From Nitratireductor luteus (GTDB lineage: Bacteria > Pseudomonadota > Alphaproteobacteria > Rhizobiales > Rhizobiaceae): a stretch of DNA of 64,000 nt. Below the pieces are notes generated by a model. That model saw only the letters and a list, made by a program, of their open reading frames with translations, was not told the DNA's origin and did not search any database. The stretch is taken from contig NZ_JAOANW010000007.1 of NCBI RefSeq assembly GCF_026162365.1, positions 62,001 through 126,000 of the forward strand, read 5' to 3'. How positions within the stretch are numbered: the stretch's first letter is position 1; every line of letters starts with the position of its first letter. Below, in pieces: positions 15,746 through 25,092 of this stretch. The position numbers were made by a program, and so were the translations under genes.

Positions 15746-16821
15746 TGCCGGCGTCCTCCGCAGCTGCAGAGGACGCCCGCACGGGCGTCGTTCTCGTCAC
15801 CGGCTTCCTTGGCGCCGGCAAGACCACCCTGCTCAACCGCCTGCTGAAGGATCCGTCGGTCACCGACACGGCCGTCATCGTCAACGAGTTCGGCGAGATC
15901 TCGCTCGACCACCTGCTGGTGGAGCAGGCGACCGACGGCATGATGGAACTCGCCGACGGATGCTTGTGCTGCACCGTCCGCGGGGCGCTGGTCGACACCT
16001 TGCTGGACCTGGCGGACGCGGGGCGGAAGCTGAAGCGCGTGATCATCGAGACGACCGGCCTTGCCGATCCCGTCCCGGTCCTCCAGGCGCTGGCGACGCA
16101 TGCCGGCCTCATCCGCGCCTACCGGCTGGATGCGGTGCTGACGCTCGTCGACGCCCTCAACGGATTGCAAACGCTCGAAGACCACGAGGAGGCGCGCTCG
16201 CAGGTCGCCGTGGCGGACCGGCTGCTCGTCACCAAGTCCGATCTGGCCGACGATGGCGAACGGACAAGCCTTCTGCGGCATCTGCGCGCGTCGAACCCGC
16301 TGGCGCCGATTACCGAAGCGCGCGAGCCGGCCAGCGCCACACTCCTGGCGCCCGTGCGACCGGCGGAGATTTCCGCCAAGGCCATGCCCGTCCATCACCA
16401 CGACCACGGCCACCATCATGACCATCACCACGGCCCCGGCCACGAATTCACCAGCATATCGCTGAAGCACCGCACCGCGATCCCGCGCAAGGCGCTGGAG
16501 AACTTCCTGGACCTGTTGCGCGCCGAGCTCGGCAATAAGATCCTGCGCATAAAGGGATTGGTCGAAACGACGGAAGACCCCGAAAGGCCGCTCGTCGTGC
16601 AGGGTGCCCAGCGGGCGCTCCACCCGCTTGAGCCGCTCGCGCAATGGCCGGAAGCCATGCGCGGAGAGCGGGGCGTCCAACTGGTCGTCATCGGAAAGCA
16701 GCTCGATGCGGACTACATCCAGCGCCTCTTTGCAGCCTTCATCGGGCAGGTAGCGGTCGATACGCCCGATCGCGCGGCGCTTGAGGAAAACCCTCTGGCC
16801 ATAAGCGGCTTCCGCTTCTGA
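15745..16821 (+). CDS. COG0523/CobW-family GTPase, putative metallochaperone, 358 aa
   Basis: G3E GTPase that likely carries zinc or another metal to a target enzyme. Walker A GFLGAGKT (20-27), the family metal-binding CxCC (GCLCC, C73-C75-C76) and TKSD (163-166) are visible. A histidine-rich loop at 217-233 can bind metal, and a C-terminal CobW_C domain starts near 235. The ATG shares bases with the carboxypeptidase stop, so the genes are coupled. It is not near cobaltochelatase genes, so a cobalamin role is not implied; a zinc role is inference from the His-rich loop. Confidence 0.88.
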   Translation: MPASSAAAEDARTGVVLVTGFLGAGKTTLLNRLLKDPSVTDTAVIVNEFGEISLDHLLVEQATDGMMELADGCLCCTVRGALVDTLLDLADAGRKLKRVIIETTGLADPVPVLQALATHAGLIRAYRLDAVLTLVDALNGLQTLEDHEEARSQVAVADRLLVTKSDLADDGERTSLLRHLRASNPLAPITEAREPASATLLAPVRPAEISAKAMPVHHHDHGHHHDHHHGPGHEFTSISLKHRTAIPRKALENFLDLLRAELGNKILRIKGLVETTEDPERPLVVQGAQRALHPLEPLAQWPEAMRGERGVQLVVIGKQLDADYIQRLFAAFIGQVAVDTPDRAALEENPLAISGFRF

Positions 16822-17091
16822 TCAGGGCTGTTCCGAACCGCGCTCGACGAGAAAACAGTGGCCGTCTTCCACCCCCTGCGTGTCGATGAGCCGGTGGCCC
16901 GCCTCCGTGCAGAACGCGGGAATATCGATGACCGCCAGCGGGTCCGTCGTTTCCAGCCACAAGCGCTGGCCGGGCCGCATCGAAGCGAGCCGCTTGCGCG
17001 CCTTCAATACCGGTAGCGGGCAGTTCAGCCCCTTGAGATCGTAGATCTCCGCCTCTGTCGCCGCTCCCGTCAATTGCCGAAGATGTTCCAT
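16822..17091 (-). CDS. TusA-family sulfurtransferase, 89 aa
   Basis: Small sulfur-carrier protein. The active-site motif NCPLPV with Cys24 (CPxP) follows the typical start IYDLKGL, and a second half ENTPLAVIDI-like (TTDPLAVIDIPAFC) fits the two-layer fold. Family members pass persulfide sulfur for tRNA thiolation or other sulfur chemistry; which pathway is unknown here. It starts within the end of the L,D-transpeptidase gene (22-base overlap) and converges with the GTPase gene. Confidence 0.88.
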   Translation of the reverse strand: MEHLRQLTGAATEAEIYDLKGLNCPLPVLKARKRLASMRPGQRLWLETTDPLAVIDIPAFCTEAGHRLIDTQGVEDGHCFLVERGSEQP

Positions 17092-18305
17092 ATGCGGCCG
17101 ATGCGAGAGGTGGTCTGCTTCGCATCCGGTTCAGCCGAGCCACCGAAACGGTCGGGTTTGGGCGAGGGAGCTGGCAGCGTCTCGGCCCGGACCTGCGGCG
17201 CGCCGACCTCGCTGCGGGCGTCGGGGATGCCCCCCTGTGGCGTGCCTGCCGTCTGCTGCGTGTCAACTGCCGCCTCGGACCCCGTATCGGCGCTGAAGGC
17301 CGTAACGGGGGCGGACTGCGGTGCCGTGGCGGCAACGGTGACCGGCGCCAGTGAAGGCGGCTCGGCCGAAACCCGTTCACCCCGAGCGCGGCGCTTGCTC
17401 CAGTCAGCGACGAGCACGGCTTCCTTGTGGCCGAGGATGGAAGGTTTGGGCTCCGGCTTGGAACGCTTCTTTTTTGCTTCCGCGAAAGCCGTTTCGAATT
17501 CCTTCTGATAGGACCGATAGGCCGTCAGAAGGCTTTCTGGCTGGCTCGTCGGCGGGCACATTTCGGTGGGCGAGAAGGCCGTTCCTTCAGCCGGAACGCG
17601 GTTGAAGATATAGCGGCGCTCGCAGACATCCACCTTCGGCGGCTGCTTGGTGATCTCGAAGTGGTCGTAGCCTTCCTTCAACATCATCCAATAATCGTAG
17701 TTGGGATCGCCCTCGTAGCGCGCCATGTTTTCCGCCGTCATGCGGAAGGGAAAAGCCTGGATCTGAAAGGCCTGCTGGCCGCCGCGAAACGCGTCGCGGG
17801 CGAAGGCGTAGATTTCCTCAACCTGCTCATCGGTCATCGAATAGCATCCGGCCGACGAGCACGCGCCATGCACCATCAGGTGCTGTCCGCTGCGGCCGTT
17901 GGCCCGGTCATAGTTGTTGGGAAAGCCGATGTTGAAAGAAAGATGGTAGCTGGATTTGGGATTCATCTGCGCCGGACCGACCCGATAGAAGCCTTCCGGC
18001 GCCTGGCGGTCGCCCTCGGTATATTTGGGACCGAGCTTGCCTGACCATTTGCAGATCTCGTAGCTCGTCACCTTCTCGTAACGGCCATTGTGCTTCTGCT
18101 TCCAGACCTCGAGAACGCCCTCTTCCTTGAAGATGCGCATCATGATGGGAGAGCCCTTGCTCATCCCCTTGGCCTTCATGGTCTGGACGATTTCCGCCGG
18201 CAATTGGCGTTCCGCCTTCGGCGCGATGTCCTCGAGCGTCTCGCCACACCCTGCCAGAAACAGGGCGGTTGCAAGCACGGTGGCGCTGGCAATGCGACTT
18301 TTCAT
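17070..18305 (-). CDS. L,D-transpeptidase (YkuD/YafK-type) lipoprotein, 411 aa
   Basis: The start MKSRIASATV leads to a lipobox LAGC with Cys20, so the mature protein is lipid-anchored facing the periplasm. The catalytic motif HGACSSAGCYSM (His146, Cys154) is that of L,D-transpeptidases, which make 3-3 peptidoglycan links or attach proteins to it. The C-terminal third (about 300-411) is Pro/Ala/Thr-rich and disordered. A TTG three bases earlier is an alternative start. It precedes the sulfurtransferase gene with overlap, which may only reflect compaction. Confidence 0.88.
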   Translation of the reverse strand: MKSRIASATVLATALFLAGCGETLEDIAPKAERQLPAEIVQTMKAKGMSKGSPIMMRIFKEEGVLEVWKQKHNGRYEKVTSYEICKWSGKLGPKYTEGDRQAPEGFYRVGPAQMNPKSSYHLSFNIGFPNNYDRANGRSGQHLMVHGACSSAGCYSMTDEQVEEIYAFARDAFRGGQQAFQIQAFPFRMTAENMARYEGDPNYDYWMMLKEGYDHFEITKQPPKVDVCERRYIFNRVPAEGTAFSPTEMCPPTSQPESLLTAYRSYQKEFETAFAEAKKKRSKPEPKPSILGHKEAVLVADWSKRRARGERVSAEPPSLAPVTVAATAPQSAPVTAFSADTGSEAAVDTQQTAGTPQGGIPDARSEVGAPQVRAETLPAPSPKPDRFGGSAEPDAKQTTSRIGRIWNIFGN

Positions 18306-18515
18306 CAAATGGTCTCTACCCTCGACCCCTCTCCCCGTCGGGAGCAGGCAATTGTGCCCTGGTACTAGAAACCCGTTAAGCTTGATATTTCCTTACCATT
18401 CGCAAGGCATGTTTGGCTATCCGCCCCATTCAAAGGAAACGCGAGGCAATATTGTGGCAAATGTGACGAAAAATCGCCGACTGCCGGCCGGCATCAGCCA
18501 TTTTCACAAGGGTTC

Positions 18516-19466
18516 TCAGAGCGTGCGGCCGATGGCCAGGAATTTCTCGCGCCGGTGCTCGCGATAATCGGTATTCATCTGTGCCAGGTCCGCGAACCCT
18601 TTTTCGATGGTTTCGCCCGCCGCCTCGATTGCCGCCTGCGGCCTGCGATGCGCGCCGCCAAGCGGCTCGGGGATGATGCCGTCGATAACCTTTAGCTGAT
18701 GCAAGTCCTGGGCCGTGATCTTCATGTTCGTCGCCGCATCCTTGGCGCGGGTGGAATCGTGCCACAGGATGGACGCCGCGCCTTCCGGCGAAATGACCGA
18801 ATAGATCGAATGTTCGAGCATGTAGACCAGATTGGCCGTGGCTATCGCTATCGCTCCGCCCGAACCGCCCTCGCCTATGATGAGTGAGATATTGGGTACC
18901 TTGAGCCCGAGGCAGGTCGAGATCGATCTCGCGATCGCCTCGGACTGGCCGCGCTCTTCCGCGCCGATACCCGGATAAGCGCCGGCTGTATCGACAAGGC
19001 TGATCATGGGAATGCCGAAACGGTCCGCCAGGTTCATGACACGCACTGCCTTGCGGTAACCTTCGGGACGCGCCATCCCGAAATTGTGTTTCAAGCGGCT
19101 TTGGGTATCGTTCCCCTTTTCCTGCCCGACAACGGCGACCGACTGGCCCTTGAAGCGGGCGAAACCCGCCACCACCGCCTGATCCTCGCCAAAGGCGCGG
19201 TCGCCGGCGAGCGGCGTGAAATCGGTGAAGAGTGCCTGGACGTAGTCCATGCAGTGCGGCCGGTCGGGATGGCGCGCCACCTGCGCCTTTTGCCACGGCG
19301 TCAGCGCGCGGTAGATGTCGCGCAGGGCATCCTTCGAGCGCTTTTCGAGCCGGGTAACCTCGTCGCCGACATCCACAGCCTCACCGCTCTCCGACAGCTT
19401 CTTCAATTCGAGGATCTTGCCTTCGAGATCGGCGACCGGCTTTTCGAAATCCAGATAGTTATACAT
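18516..19466 (-). CDS. accA: Acetyl-CoA carboxylase carboxyltransferase subunit alpha
   Basis: Transfers the carboxyl group from biotin to acetyl-CoA to give malonyl-CoA, the first step of fatty-acid synthesis, in complex with AccD. The 316-residue protein starts MYNYLDFEKPVADLEGKI, the standard start of this family. It contains LVDTAGAYPGIGAEERGQ, GEGGSGGA and SVISPEGAASILW, which form the CoA and oxyanion-binding sites. The upstream open frame to 19541 is non-homologous extension. Next to xerD, as is common in rhizobia. Confidence 0.96.
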   Translation of the reverse strand: MYNYLDFEKPVADLEGKILELKKLSESGEAVDVGDEVTRLEKRSKDALRDIYRALTPWQKAQVARHPDRPHCMDYVQALFTDFTPLAGDRAFGEDQAVVAGFARFKGQSVAVVGQEKGNDTQSRLKHNFGMARPEGYRKAVRVMNLADRFGIPMISLVDTAGAYPGIGAEERGQSEAIARSISTCLGLKVPNISLIIGEGGSGGAIAIATANLVYMLEHSIYSVISPEGAASILWHDSTRAKDAATNMKITAQDLHQLKVIDGIIPEPLGGAHRRPQAAIEAAGETIEKGFADLAQMNTDYREHRREKFLAIGRTL

Positions 19467-19556
19467 AAGCGCCTGTGAACACGTGTTCTGCGTCGCGGCT
19501 TCTGCCCTGGTAGGGCAAGCCGCCCGGAATGCTGGCCTCACATAGCGGGCATCAGC

Positions 19557-20480
19557 CTAATCGGCAAGCGGGTGGTGCTTCTGAACCAGTTCCTGCAACC
19601 TCTTTTCCAGCACATGGGTGTATATCTGGGTGGTTGAGATGTCCGAATGACCCAGCAGCTGCTGCACGGCCCGCAGATCGGCCCCGTTCTGCAGAAGATG
19701 GCTGGCGAATGCATGCCGCAGCACATGCGGCGACACCTTGGCAGTCGCAATACCCGCCCGGGCGGCAAGGCCCTTCAGTTCGCGCGCGAAGATCTGACGG
19801 GGAAGAAAGCCACTGTCCGACCGCGCGGGGAAGAGCCACGGGCTTTCCAATGCCGCCTTGTCGAGTCTGCGTTCCGCCAGCCAAAGGCGCACCGCCTCGC
19901 GCGCCTTGGACGACAGCGGCACCAGGCGCTCCTTGCCGCCCTTGCCCTTGATGGAGAAGAACCGCTCGTCCCGCTGAGCCACCCGAACCGGCAGGCTGAC
20001 CAATTCCGAGACGCGCATGCCGGAGGCGTAGAGCACTTCGAGCAAGGTATGCAGACGCCGTGCCGCAAAGCGTTCAGGCGAACCGGGCTCCGCCTGCGCG
20101 ACCTCCTCCTCGGCCCGCCGCAGCAGCCGGCCGACCTCGTCCTCGGCCAGCGTCTTGGGCAGCGACCTGGCCTTTTTCGGGCTGTCGAGCACGCCTGTGG
20201 GATCATCGCCCCGCAGGCCTTCCGCGTAGAGGAATTTGAAGAACTGGCGCAGCGAGGACAGCTTCCGCGCCTGGGTGGAAGCCGTATAGCTGCGCCGCGC
20301 CAGATCGGACAGCCAGCCGCGGATGGCGGCAGAATCCGCCATGGCCAATCCCCCGCCCATATATTCGTCGGCATCCTCAAGATCGCGGCGATAGGAGGAA
20401 AGCGTGTTGTCGCTTGCGCCGCGCTCGGCCGCCATCATCTCCAGAAATGCTTCTATTCGTGCGCCGCTCGCCATCGCCAT
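19557..20480 (-). CDS. xerD: Tyrosine recombinase XerD
   Basis: Resolves chromosome dimers at dif together with XerC. The 307-residue protein has the SAM-like N-domain (residues 5-95) and the catalytic set Arg156 (MRVSEL), Lys180 (KGKGGKER), His252 and Arg255 (HVLRH), His278 (LGHSD) and Tyr287 (IYTH). Start ATG at 20480 overlaps the stop of the small membrane-protein gene, giving coupling; a TTG just upstream is possible. It is chromosomal and not the integrase of the phage element, which lies 7 kb away. Confidence 0.94.
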   Translation of the reverse strand: MAMASGARIEAFLEMMAAERGASDNTLSSYRRDLEDADEYMGGGLAMADSAAIRGWLSDLARRSYTASTQARKLSSLRQFFKFLYAEGLRGDDPTGVLDSPKKARSLPKTLAEDEVGRLLRRAEEEVAQAEPGSPERFAARRLHTLLEVLYASGMRVSELVSLPVRVAQRDERFFSIKGKGGKERLVPLSSKAREAVRLWLAERRLDKAALESPWLFPARSDSGFLPRQIFARELKGLAARAGIATAKVSPHVLRHAFASHLLQNGADLRAVQQLLGHSDISTTQIYTHVLEKRLQELVQKHHPLAD

Positions 20481-20623
20481 CAACGTTCGAGCCGCTCGGC
20501 AGGAACCCTCACGCTCATCTCCGCCTGCTTCGGTTCGACAAAGGTGACAAGGGCGAACATGGCTCCGTAGACGAGACCCACGAGGATGGCGATAACCGTC
20601 AGCAATCGAAACAGTGTCGGCAT
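20480..20623 (-). CDS. Small membrane protein upstream of xerD, 47 aa
   Basis: Starts [20 protein letters not shown] with one membrane helix (about residues 4-27), then a short charged tail ending ERLER. The stop TGA overlaps the xerD start. Small proteins of this type commonly sit between xerD and aroK in Hyphomicrobiales genomes. No function known. It is short, but the coupled stop/start and the hydrophobic pattern make it credible. Confidence 0.7.
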   Translation of the reverse strand: MPTLFRLLTVIAILVGLVYGAMFALVTFVEPKQAEMSVRVPAERLER

Positions 20624-20760
20624 CTGGCTCCCGCCCTCAATACTCCAAGGCCGGCCCGGTTATGGATTGGCCGTTGCCCCAATGCAAGTCCGCCGCGTTC
20701 CCCGCCACCGTGACATTTGCTTGACGCGGGGCGGCTTTTCATGTCGAAACCAGCCCAATA

Positions 20761-20781
20761 ATACCAGGGTCTCCCTGGTAT
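20761..20781. promoter_or_regulatory. Perfect 21-bp inverted repeat before aroK
   Basis: ATACCAGGG-TCT-CCCTGGTAT: nine paired bases on each side, in the gap between the divergent small membrane-protein gene and aroK. The region also contains TAATACC, a possible minus-ten element. It could be an operator or an RNA hairpin in the aroK leader. Confidence 0.55.
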
Positions 20782-20806
20782 GGGCGCCAAAACGATGGCT
20801 CGGGGA

Positions 20807-21397
20807 ATGACAGCGACCGACAACTCACCCGCGCAGGACATTCCCGCCCTGGTCACGAAACTGGGGCGGCGCAGCATTGTATTCATCGGGCTCATGGGCG
20901 CCGGCAAGACGGTCATCGGGCGCAAGGTGGCTACGGCGCTCGACCTTCCCTTCATCGACAGCGACCACGAGATTGAACGCGTATCGCGCATGACCGTGCC
21001 CGAACTCTTCTCCAAATATGGCGAAGCGGAGTTCCGCTCGCTGGAACGCCGGGTTCTCGCGCGCCTGCTCAAGCAGGGACCGCAGGTGCTTTCCACCGGC
21101 GGCGGCGCCTTCATGAGCGAGCGAACGCAAAAAGCAATCGCCCGCAGCGGCATCTCAGTCTGGCTGAAAGCCGATCTTGAGACGCTAATGCACCGTGTCG
21201 CCAAACGCCAGAACCGGCCGCTGCTCCACGCGGAAGATCCGCACGCCGTCATGCAGCGCCTGATGGACCTGCGCTACCCGGTCTACGGACACGCCGACAT
21301 CATCGTGCGCACCCGCGACGAGCCAAAAGAGACCATCGCCGCCGAGGTGCTCGGCAGTCTCGTCGCGCATTTCAACAAGCACCAGAATGAAGGATGA
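20807..21397 (+). CDS. aroK: Shikimate kinase
   Basis: Phosphorylates shikimate at the 3-hydroxyl with ATP, step five of aromatic amino-acid synthesis. Walker A GLMGAGKT lies at 28-35, followed by the shikimate-binding DSDHEIE segment (Asp and Arg later), GGGAF, and RPLL in the lid. The start [10 protein letters not shown] at 20807 places the P loop where relatives have it; in-frame ATGs at 20780 and 20795 are alternatives. The gene overlaps or nearly touches aroB, so they form one operon. Confidence 0.93.
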   Translation: MTATDNSPAQDIPALVTKLGRRSIVFIGLMGAGKTVIGRKVATALDLPFIDSDHEIERVSRMTVPELFSKYGEAEFRSLERRVLARLLKQGPQVLSTGGGAFMSERTQKAIARSGISVWLKADLETLMHRVAKRQNRPLLHAEDPHAVMQRLMDLRYPVYGHADIIVRTRDEPKETIAAEVLGSLVAHFNKHQNEG

Positions 21398-21404
21398 GCG
21401 CCGA

Positions 21405-22532
21405 ATGAGCACGGAAACGCAAGCGCCGGTCGTGGTTCCCGTCGATCTTGGCGCGCGCTCATACGATATCGTCATTGGTCCCGGCATTCTCGGCTCCGCC
21501 GGCGCGGAGATCGCGCGGCGCATTCCTGGCACCCGCGCCGCCATTGTCACCGACACCAATGTCGCCGCCACCCATCTGCGCACGCTACGAGATGCTCTGT
21601 CGGAAGCCGGCATCGCCCACGAGGTCGTCACCATCGCGCCCGGCGAGAAAAGCAAGAGCTTCGCCACGCTGCAGGACGCTGTGGATGCCATCCTGTCTGC
21701 CCGGCTGGAGCGGGGCGACACGGTAATCGCGCTGGGCGGCGGGGTCGTCGGCGACCTGACCGGTTTTGCCGCAGGTATCGTGCGGCGCGGCATGAATTTC
21801 GTGCAGGCGCCGACCTCGCTGCTGGCGCAGGTGGATTCTTCCGTCGGCGGCAAGACGGGCATCAACACCGGCCATGGCAAGAATCTCGTCGGCGTTTTCC
21901 ACCAGCCGAGATTGGTGCTGGCCGACACGGCGGCGCTCGACACCCTCCCTCCCCGCGAATTCCGCGCCGGCTATGCCGAAATGGCTAAATACGGGCTTAT
22001 CGACCGGCCGGAATTCTTCGCCTGGCTGGAGGAAAACTGGAAGGACATCTTCGCTGGCGGCGCGGCGCGCGTGGAGGCCATAGCCCAGTCCTGCCGCGCC
22101 AAGGCCGATGTCGTCGCGCGCGACGAGCGCGAAGCCGGCGACCGCGCCCTTCTCAATCTCGGCCACACATTCGGCCACGCGCTGGAGGCAGCCACCTCCT
22201 ATGACAGCGCCCGCCTCGTGCATGGCGAGGGCGTGGCGATAGGCATGGCGCTGGCCCACCGCTTCTCCGCCCGCCTGAACCTTGCCAGCCCGGACGATGC
22301 CGGACGGGTAGAGGCGCATTTGCGCAATGTGGGCCTGCCGACGCGGCTTTCGGACATTCCGGGCGAATTACCTGACGCGAGAGCCCTGCTGGCCTATATT
22401 GCGCAGGACAAGAAGGTTTCGCGCGGTGCGCTCACCTTCATCCTGACAAGGGGGATCGGCCAGGCCTTCGTCGCGAGCGATGTTCCGACCTCCCAAGTGC
22501 TCTCGTTTCTCGAGGAGAATCTCACCCCATGA
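21405..22532 (+). CDS. aroB: 3-dehydroquinate synthase
   Basis: Converts DAHP to 3-dehydroquinate, step two of the shikimate pathway, using NAD and a metal ion. The 375-residue protein has the NAD-binding GGGVVGD (111-117), the active-site stretch DSSVGGKTGIN (144-154) and metal ligands Glu192, His254 and His273. The start at 21405 has AAGGATGAG upstream; an ATG at 21387 also exists but overlaps aroK. Its stop overlaps the start of the next gene by four bases. Confidence 0.96.
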   Translation: MSTETQAPVVVPVDLGARSYDIVIGPGILGSAGAEIARRIPGTRAAIVTDTNVAATHLRTLRDALSEAGIAHEVVTIAPGEKSKSFATLQDAVDAILSARLERGDTVIALGGGVVGDLTGFAAGIVRRGMNFVQAPTSLLAQVDSSVGGKTGINTGHGKNLVGVFHQPRLVLADTAALDTLPPREFRAGYAEMAKYGLIDRPEFFAWLEENWKDIFAGGAARVEAIAQSCRAKADVVARDEREAGDRALLNLGHTFGHALEAATSYDSARLVHGEGVAIGMALAHRFSARLNLASPDDAGRVEAHLRNVGLPTRLSDIPGELPDARALLAYIAQDKKVSRGALTFILTRGIGQAFVASDVPTSQVLSFLEENLTP

Positions 22533-23794
22533 CAGCCGAAACCCTCGTGACCCTCGGCGTGATCGGCTTCCTGATTTTCATGTCTTTCCTGTTTTCGGGA
22601 ACCGAAACGGGCATGACCGCAGTATCGCGGGCGCGGCTGCACACGCTTGAGAGCAGCGGCGACCTGCGCGCCGGCCTCGTCGCCCGCCTCATCTCCCGCC
22701 GCGACAGGCTGGTCGGCGCACTGCTGATCGGCAACAATCTCGTCAACATCCTGGCCTCCGCTCTCGCCACCAGCCTGTTCCTCTCGCTCTTCGGCGAGGC
22801 CGGCGTGTTCTACGCCACAATCGTCATGACCGTATTGCTGGTGATCTTTTCCGAAATCCTGCCCAAGTCCTGGGCGCTGGCGAAACCGGAACAGTTCGCG
22901 CTTTTCGTGGCCCCCTTCGCGCGGCTCGTGGTGCTGTTCTTCGGCGTTCTTTCCTCGGGGGCCAACGCCTTCGTGCGGCTGCTGCTTGCCGCCTTCGGCG
23001 TCAATCTTTCGCGCGATACTTTCATGCTTTCGGCCCATGAGGAATTGCGCGGCACCGTCGAGGTGCTTCACCGCGAGGGCGGCGTGGTCAAGCAGGATCG
23101 CGACCGCGTCGGCGGCGTGCTCGACCTGCATGAGCTGGAAGTCTCCGACGTCATGATCCACCGCACCAACATGCGCTCGGTCAATGCCGACGACGATGCA
23201 GAGACCGTGGTGCGCGAGATACTGCGCAGCCCTTATACCCGCATACCGGTCTGGCGTGATTCGACCGAGAACATCGTCGGGGTCGTTCATGCGAAGGATC
23301 TGCTGCGCGCGCTTAACGACGCAGAGAACGACGCCAGCCGCATCGACATCATGAAGGTCGCGTCCAAACCCTGGTTCGTGCCCGACACCACGACGCTCCA
23401 GGACCAGCTCAACGCCTTCCTGCGGCGCAAGGCGCATATCGCCATCGTCGTCGACGAATATGGCGAGGTGGAAGGGCTGGTGACGCTGGAGGACATCATC
23501 GAAGAAATCGTCGGCGACATCGCCGATGAGCACGATATCGAGGTTCAGGGCGTCAAGCAGGAGGCAGACGGGTCGGTGGTTGTCGAAGGCTCCGTGCCCA
23601 TCCGCGACCTGAACCGCGCGCTCGACTGGAACCTGCCCGACGAGGAAGCCACCACGATAGCCGGCCTGGTGATCCACGAGACCCAGACCATTCCGGAGGA
23701 AAAGCAGGCCTTCACCTTCTTCGGCAAGCGCTTCATCGTCATGAAACGCGACAAGAACCGCATCACCCGGTTGCGCATCCGACCGGTGGAGTAG
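22529..23794 (+). CDS. CNNM/CorC-HlyC family transporter (DUF21-CBS-CorC), 421 aa
   Basis: Inner-membrane protein of the magnesium/cobalt efflux-type family. Residues 1-150 carry about four membrane helices (first GVIGFLIFMSFLFSG) with the family motif SGTETGMTA. A CBS pair runs from about 195 to 325 (MIHRTNMRSV and VVDEYGEVEGLVTLEDI), and a C-terminal CorC domain (about 345-421) ends in the last strand. Probably exports or senses divalent cations; direction is not shown. Overlaps aroB, a conserved order in this group. Confidence 0.9.
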   Translation: MTAETLVTLGVIGFLIFMSFLFSGTETGMTAVSRARLHTLESSGDLRAGLVARLISRRDRLVGALLIGNNLVNILASALATSLFLSLFGEAGVFYATIVMTVLLVIFSEILPKSWALAKPEQFALFVAPFARLVVLFFGVLSSGANAFVRLLLAAFGVNLSRDTFMLSAHEELRGTVEVLHREGGVVKQDRDRVGGVLDLHELEVSDVMIHRTNMRSVNADDDAETVVREILRSPYTRIPVWRDSTENIVGVVHAKDLLRALNDAENDASRIDIMKVASKPWFVPDTTTLQDQLNAFLRRKAHIAIVVDEYGEVEGLVTLEDIIEEIVGDIADEHDIEVQGVKQEADGSVVVEGSVPIRDLNRALDWNLPDEEATTIAGLVIHETQTIPEEKQAFTFFGKRFIVMKRDKNRITRLRIRPVE

Positions 23795-23797
23795 AGG

Positions 23798-24100
23798 TCA
23801 CCACCGGGTCCTTTCGCCCGGCGCGGCAGGCTCGATGGCGAGCGCGTGCAGGCCGGCTTTCAGCTCGTCAGCCAGCGCCGTGTTCACCGCCCGATGCCGC
23901 TCGACGCGGCTCATCCCGTCGAATACGGGGCTGACGATGCGCACGCGGAAATGCGTCTCGCCGCTGCCGTCGAACGTTTCCTGATGACCGCCTTCGGTGT
24001 GATGATGCCCGGCGTGAAGATGGCTCTCGTTGATGACGGCGAGCCTTTCGGGCGAAAAGGTCGCGGTGAGCTTCTGTTCGATTGCGGATTGGATGGACAA
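23798..24100 (-). CDS. BolA family protein, 100 aa
   Basis: BolA proteins pair with monothiol glutaredoxins in iron-sulfur handling and also affect cell morphology and stress response. The sequence fits: helix IEQKLTATFSPERLAVINESHLHAGH, then FRVRIVSPVFDGMSRVERHRAV and helix ALADELKAGLHALAIEP. The His-rich HLHAGHHH segment provides candidate metal ligands. It is convergent with the CNNM gene (stop to stop three bases apart) and lies next to a J-domain protein gene, a usual rhizobial order. Confidence 0.88.
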   Translation of the reverse strand: MSIQSAIEQKLTATFSPERLAVINESHLHAGHHHTEGGHQETFDGSGETHFRVRIVSPVFDGMSRVERHRAVNTALADELKAGLHALAIEPAAPGERTRW

Positions 24101-24166
24101 ATCACGTACCTCGTACCATATGGAGACTGTTCCCCCTCATATAGCCACTCGCTATAGCATTTTGCG

Positions 24167-24235
24167 ATCGGGTGGAATTACCCGATGTCCGCACAAATGC
24201 GGAGAAACAAGGAGATAGGACGCGTGGCGTCCTAT
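24167..24235 (+). repeat. Three-hairpin palindromic element (copy A), RIME-like
   Basis: Three hairpins in a row: ATCGGGT-ggaatt-ACCCGAT, TCCGCA-caaa-TGCGGA and ATAGGACGC-gtg-GCGTCCTAT. A second element at 58086 has the first two hairpins with different stem sequence but the same sizes and spacing. Resembles the mosaic palindromic elements (RIME) described in rhizobia. It lies between the divergent bolA and J-protein genes. Confidence 0.6.
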
Positions 24236-24319
24236 GTCGACGCTGCGCGAAATGTCAATTCTTGTTTCGTATCGAGCAAGCGTCATAATCACAACTGATT
24301 TGCATTCGATGGACCCGGA

Positions 24320-24940
24320 ATGAAACTGAACTCGAAATATTTCGAGAAAATCCGCATTCGCCCCGAAAGGCCGGCGGATGCCGACGCACATGCGCCGCGC
24401 TGCCAGTGGGACGGCTGCGAGGAAGCGGGCACACATCGCGCGCCAGTGGGCCGTCACCGGGAGGGCGAGTATTTCCGTTTCTGCTTCCAGCACGTGCGCG
24501 AATATAACAAGGGTTACAACTACTTCTCCGGCCTGAAGGACACCGATATCGCCCGCTTCCAGAAGGAAGCGCTGACCGGCCACAGGCCCACTTGGAAAGT
24601 CGGATCCAACGGCCAAGCGCGCGCGTCGGGCGATTTTGCGCCCTTCCGTTCTGGCCACGCCGCCTACCACAAGCGCATGGGCGATCCGTTCAACCTGTTC
24701 AGCGGAGCCGCGGCACAGGCTCGCGAACCCGTGAAGAAGCGCCTTCGTCCGCTTGAGGCCAAGGCGCTCGAAACCTTGGGCCTGGGAGCGGAAGCGACTG
24801 GCGCGGACATAAAGGCGCGCTATAAAGCCCTGGTGAAGCGCCATCACCCGGACGCCAACGGCGGCGACAGGAGATCGGAAGCGCGTTTTCGCGACGTGCT
24901 GCAGGCTTACCGTCTGTTAAAGCAGGCAGGTTTCTGCTAG
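24320..24940 (+). CDS. J-domain (DnaJ-like) protein, 206 aa
   Basis: Co-chaperone type protein. The C-terminal J domain (about 148-204) carries the HPD motif at 176-178 (KRHHPDANGG). The N-terminal 70 residues have C28, C33, C55 and H58 in a spacing that may bind zinc. There is no G/F-rich or substrate domain, so it is a specialised J protein, not DnaJ. Members of this type are found between bolA and cobS in rhizobia; their client is unknown. Confidence 0.85.
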   Translation: MKLNSKYFEKIRIRPERPADADAHAPRCQWDGCEEAGTHRAPVGRHREGEYFRFCFQHVREYNKGYNYFSGLKDTDIARFQKEALTGHRPTWKVGSNGQARASGDFAPFRSGHAAYHKRMGDPFNLFSGAAAQAREPVKKRLRPLEAKALETLGLGAEATGADIKARYKALVKRHHPDANGGDRRSEARFRDVLQAYRLLKQAGFC

Positions 24941-25092
24941 CTCCGTCCCCTGCGCGTGAACGATCTGGATATCCTTAGCCGTTTTTGGCGGGACCGCGCC
25001 CCTCCCAGGCGCCGGATTGCAATCGCATTGTGAGGCGGAAACGCTTCAATCGTTGATGAGCGGAATGGGCGAAAGCGCCCTGCGCTGGAGGT

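Noticed and set aside
19557..20480. Integrase of the phage element
   Set aside because: The recombinase is XerD by length, motifs and its place near aroK; it is chromosomal and 7 kb from the tRNA junction.
22394..23677. 427-residue frame antisense to the CNNM transporter
   Set aside because: Shadow of the transporter gene, with His/Asp-rich random composition.
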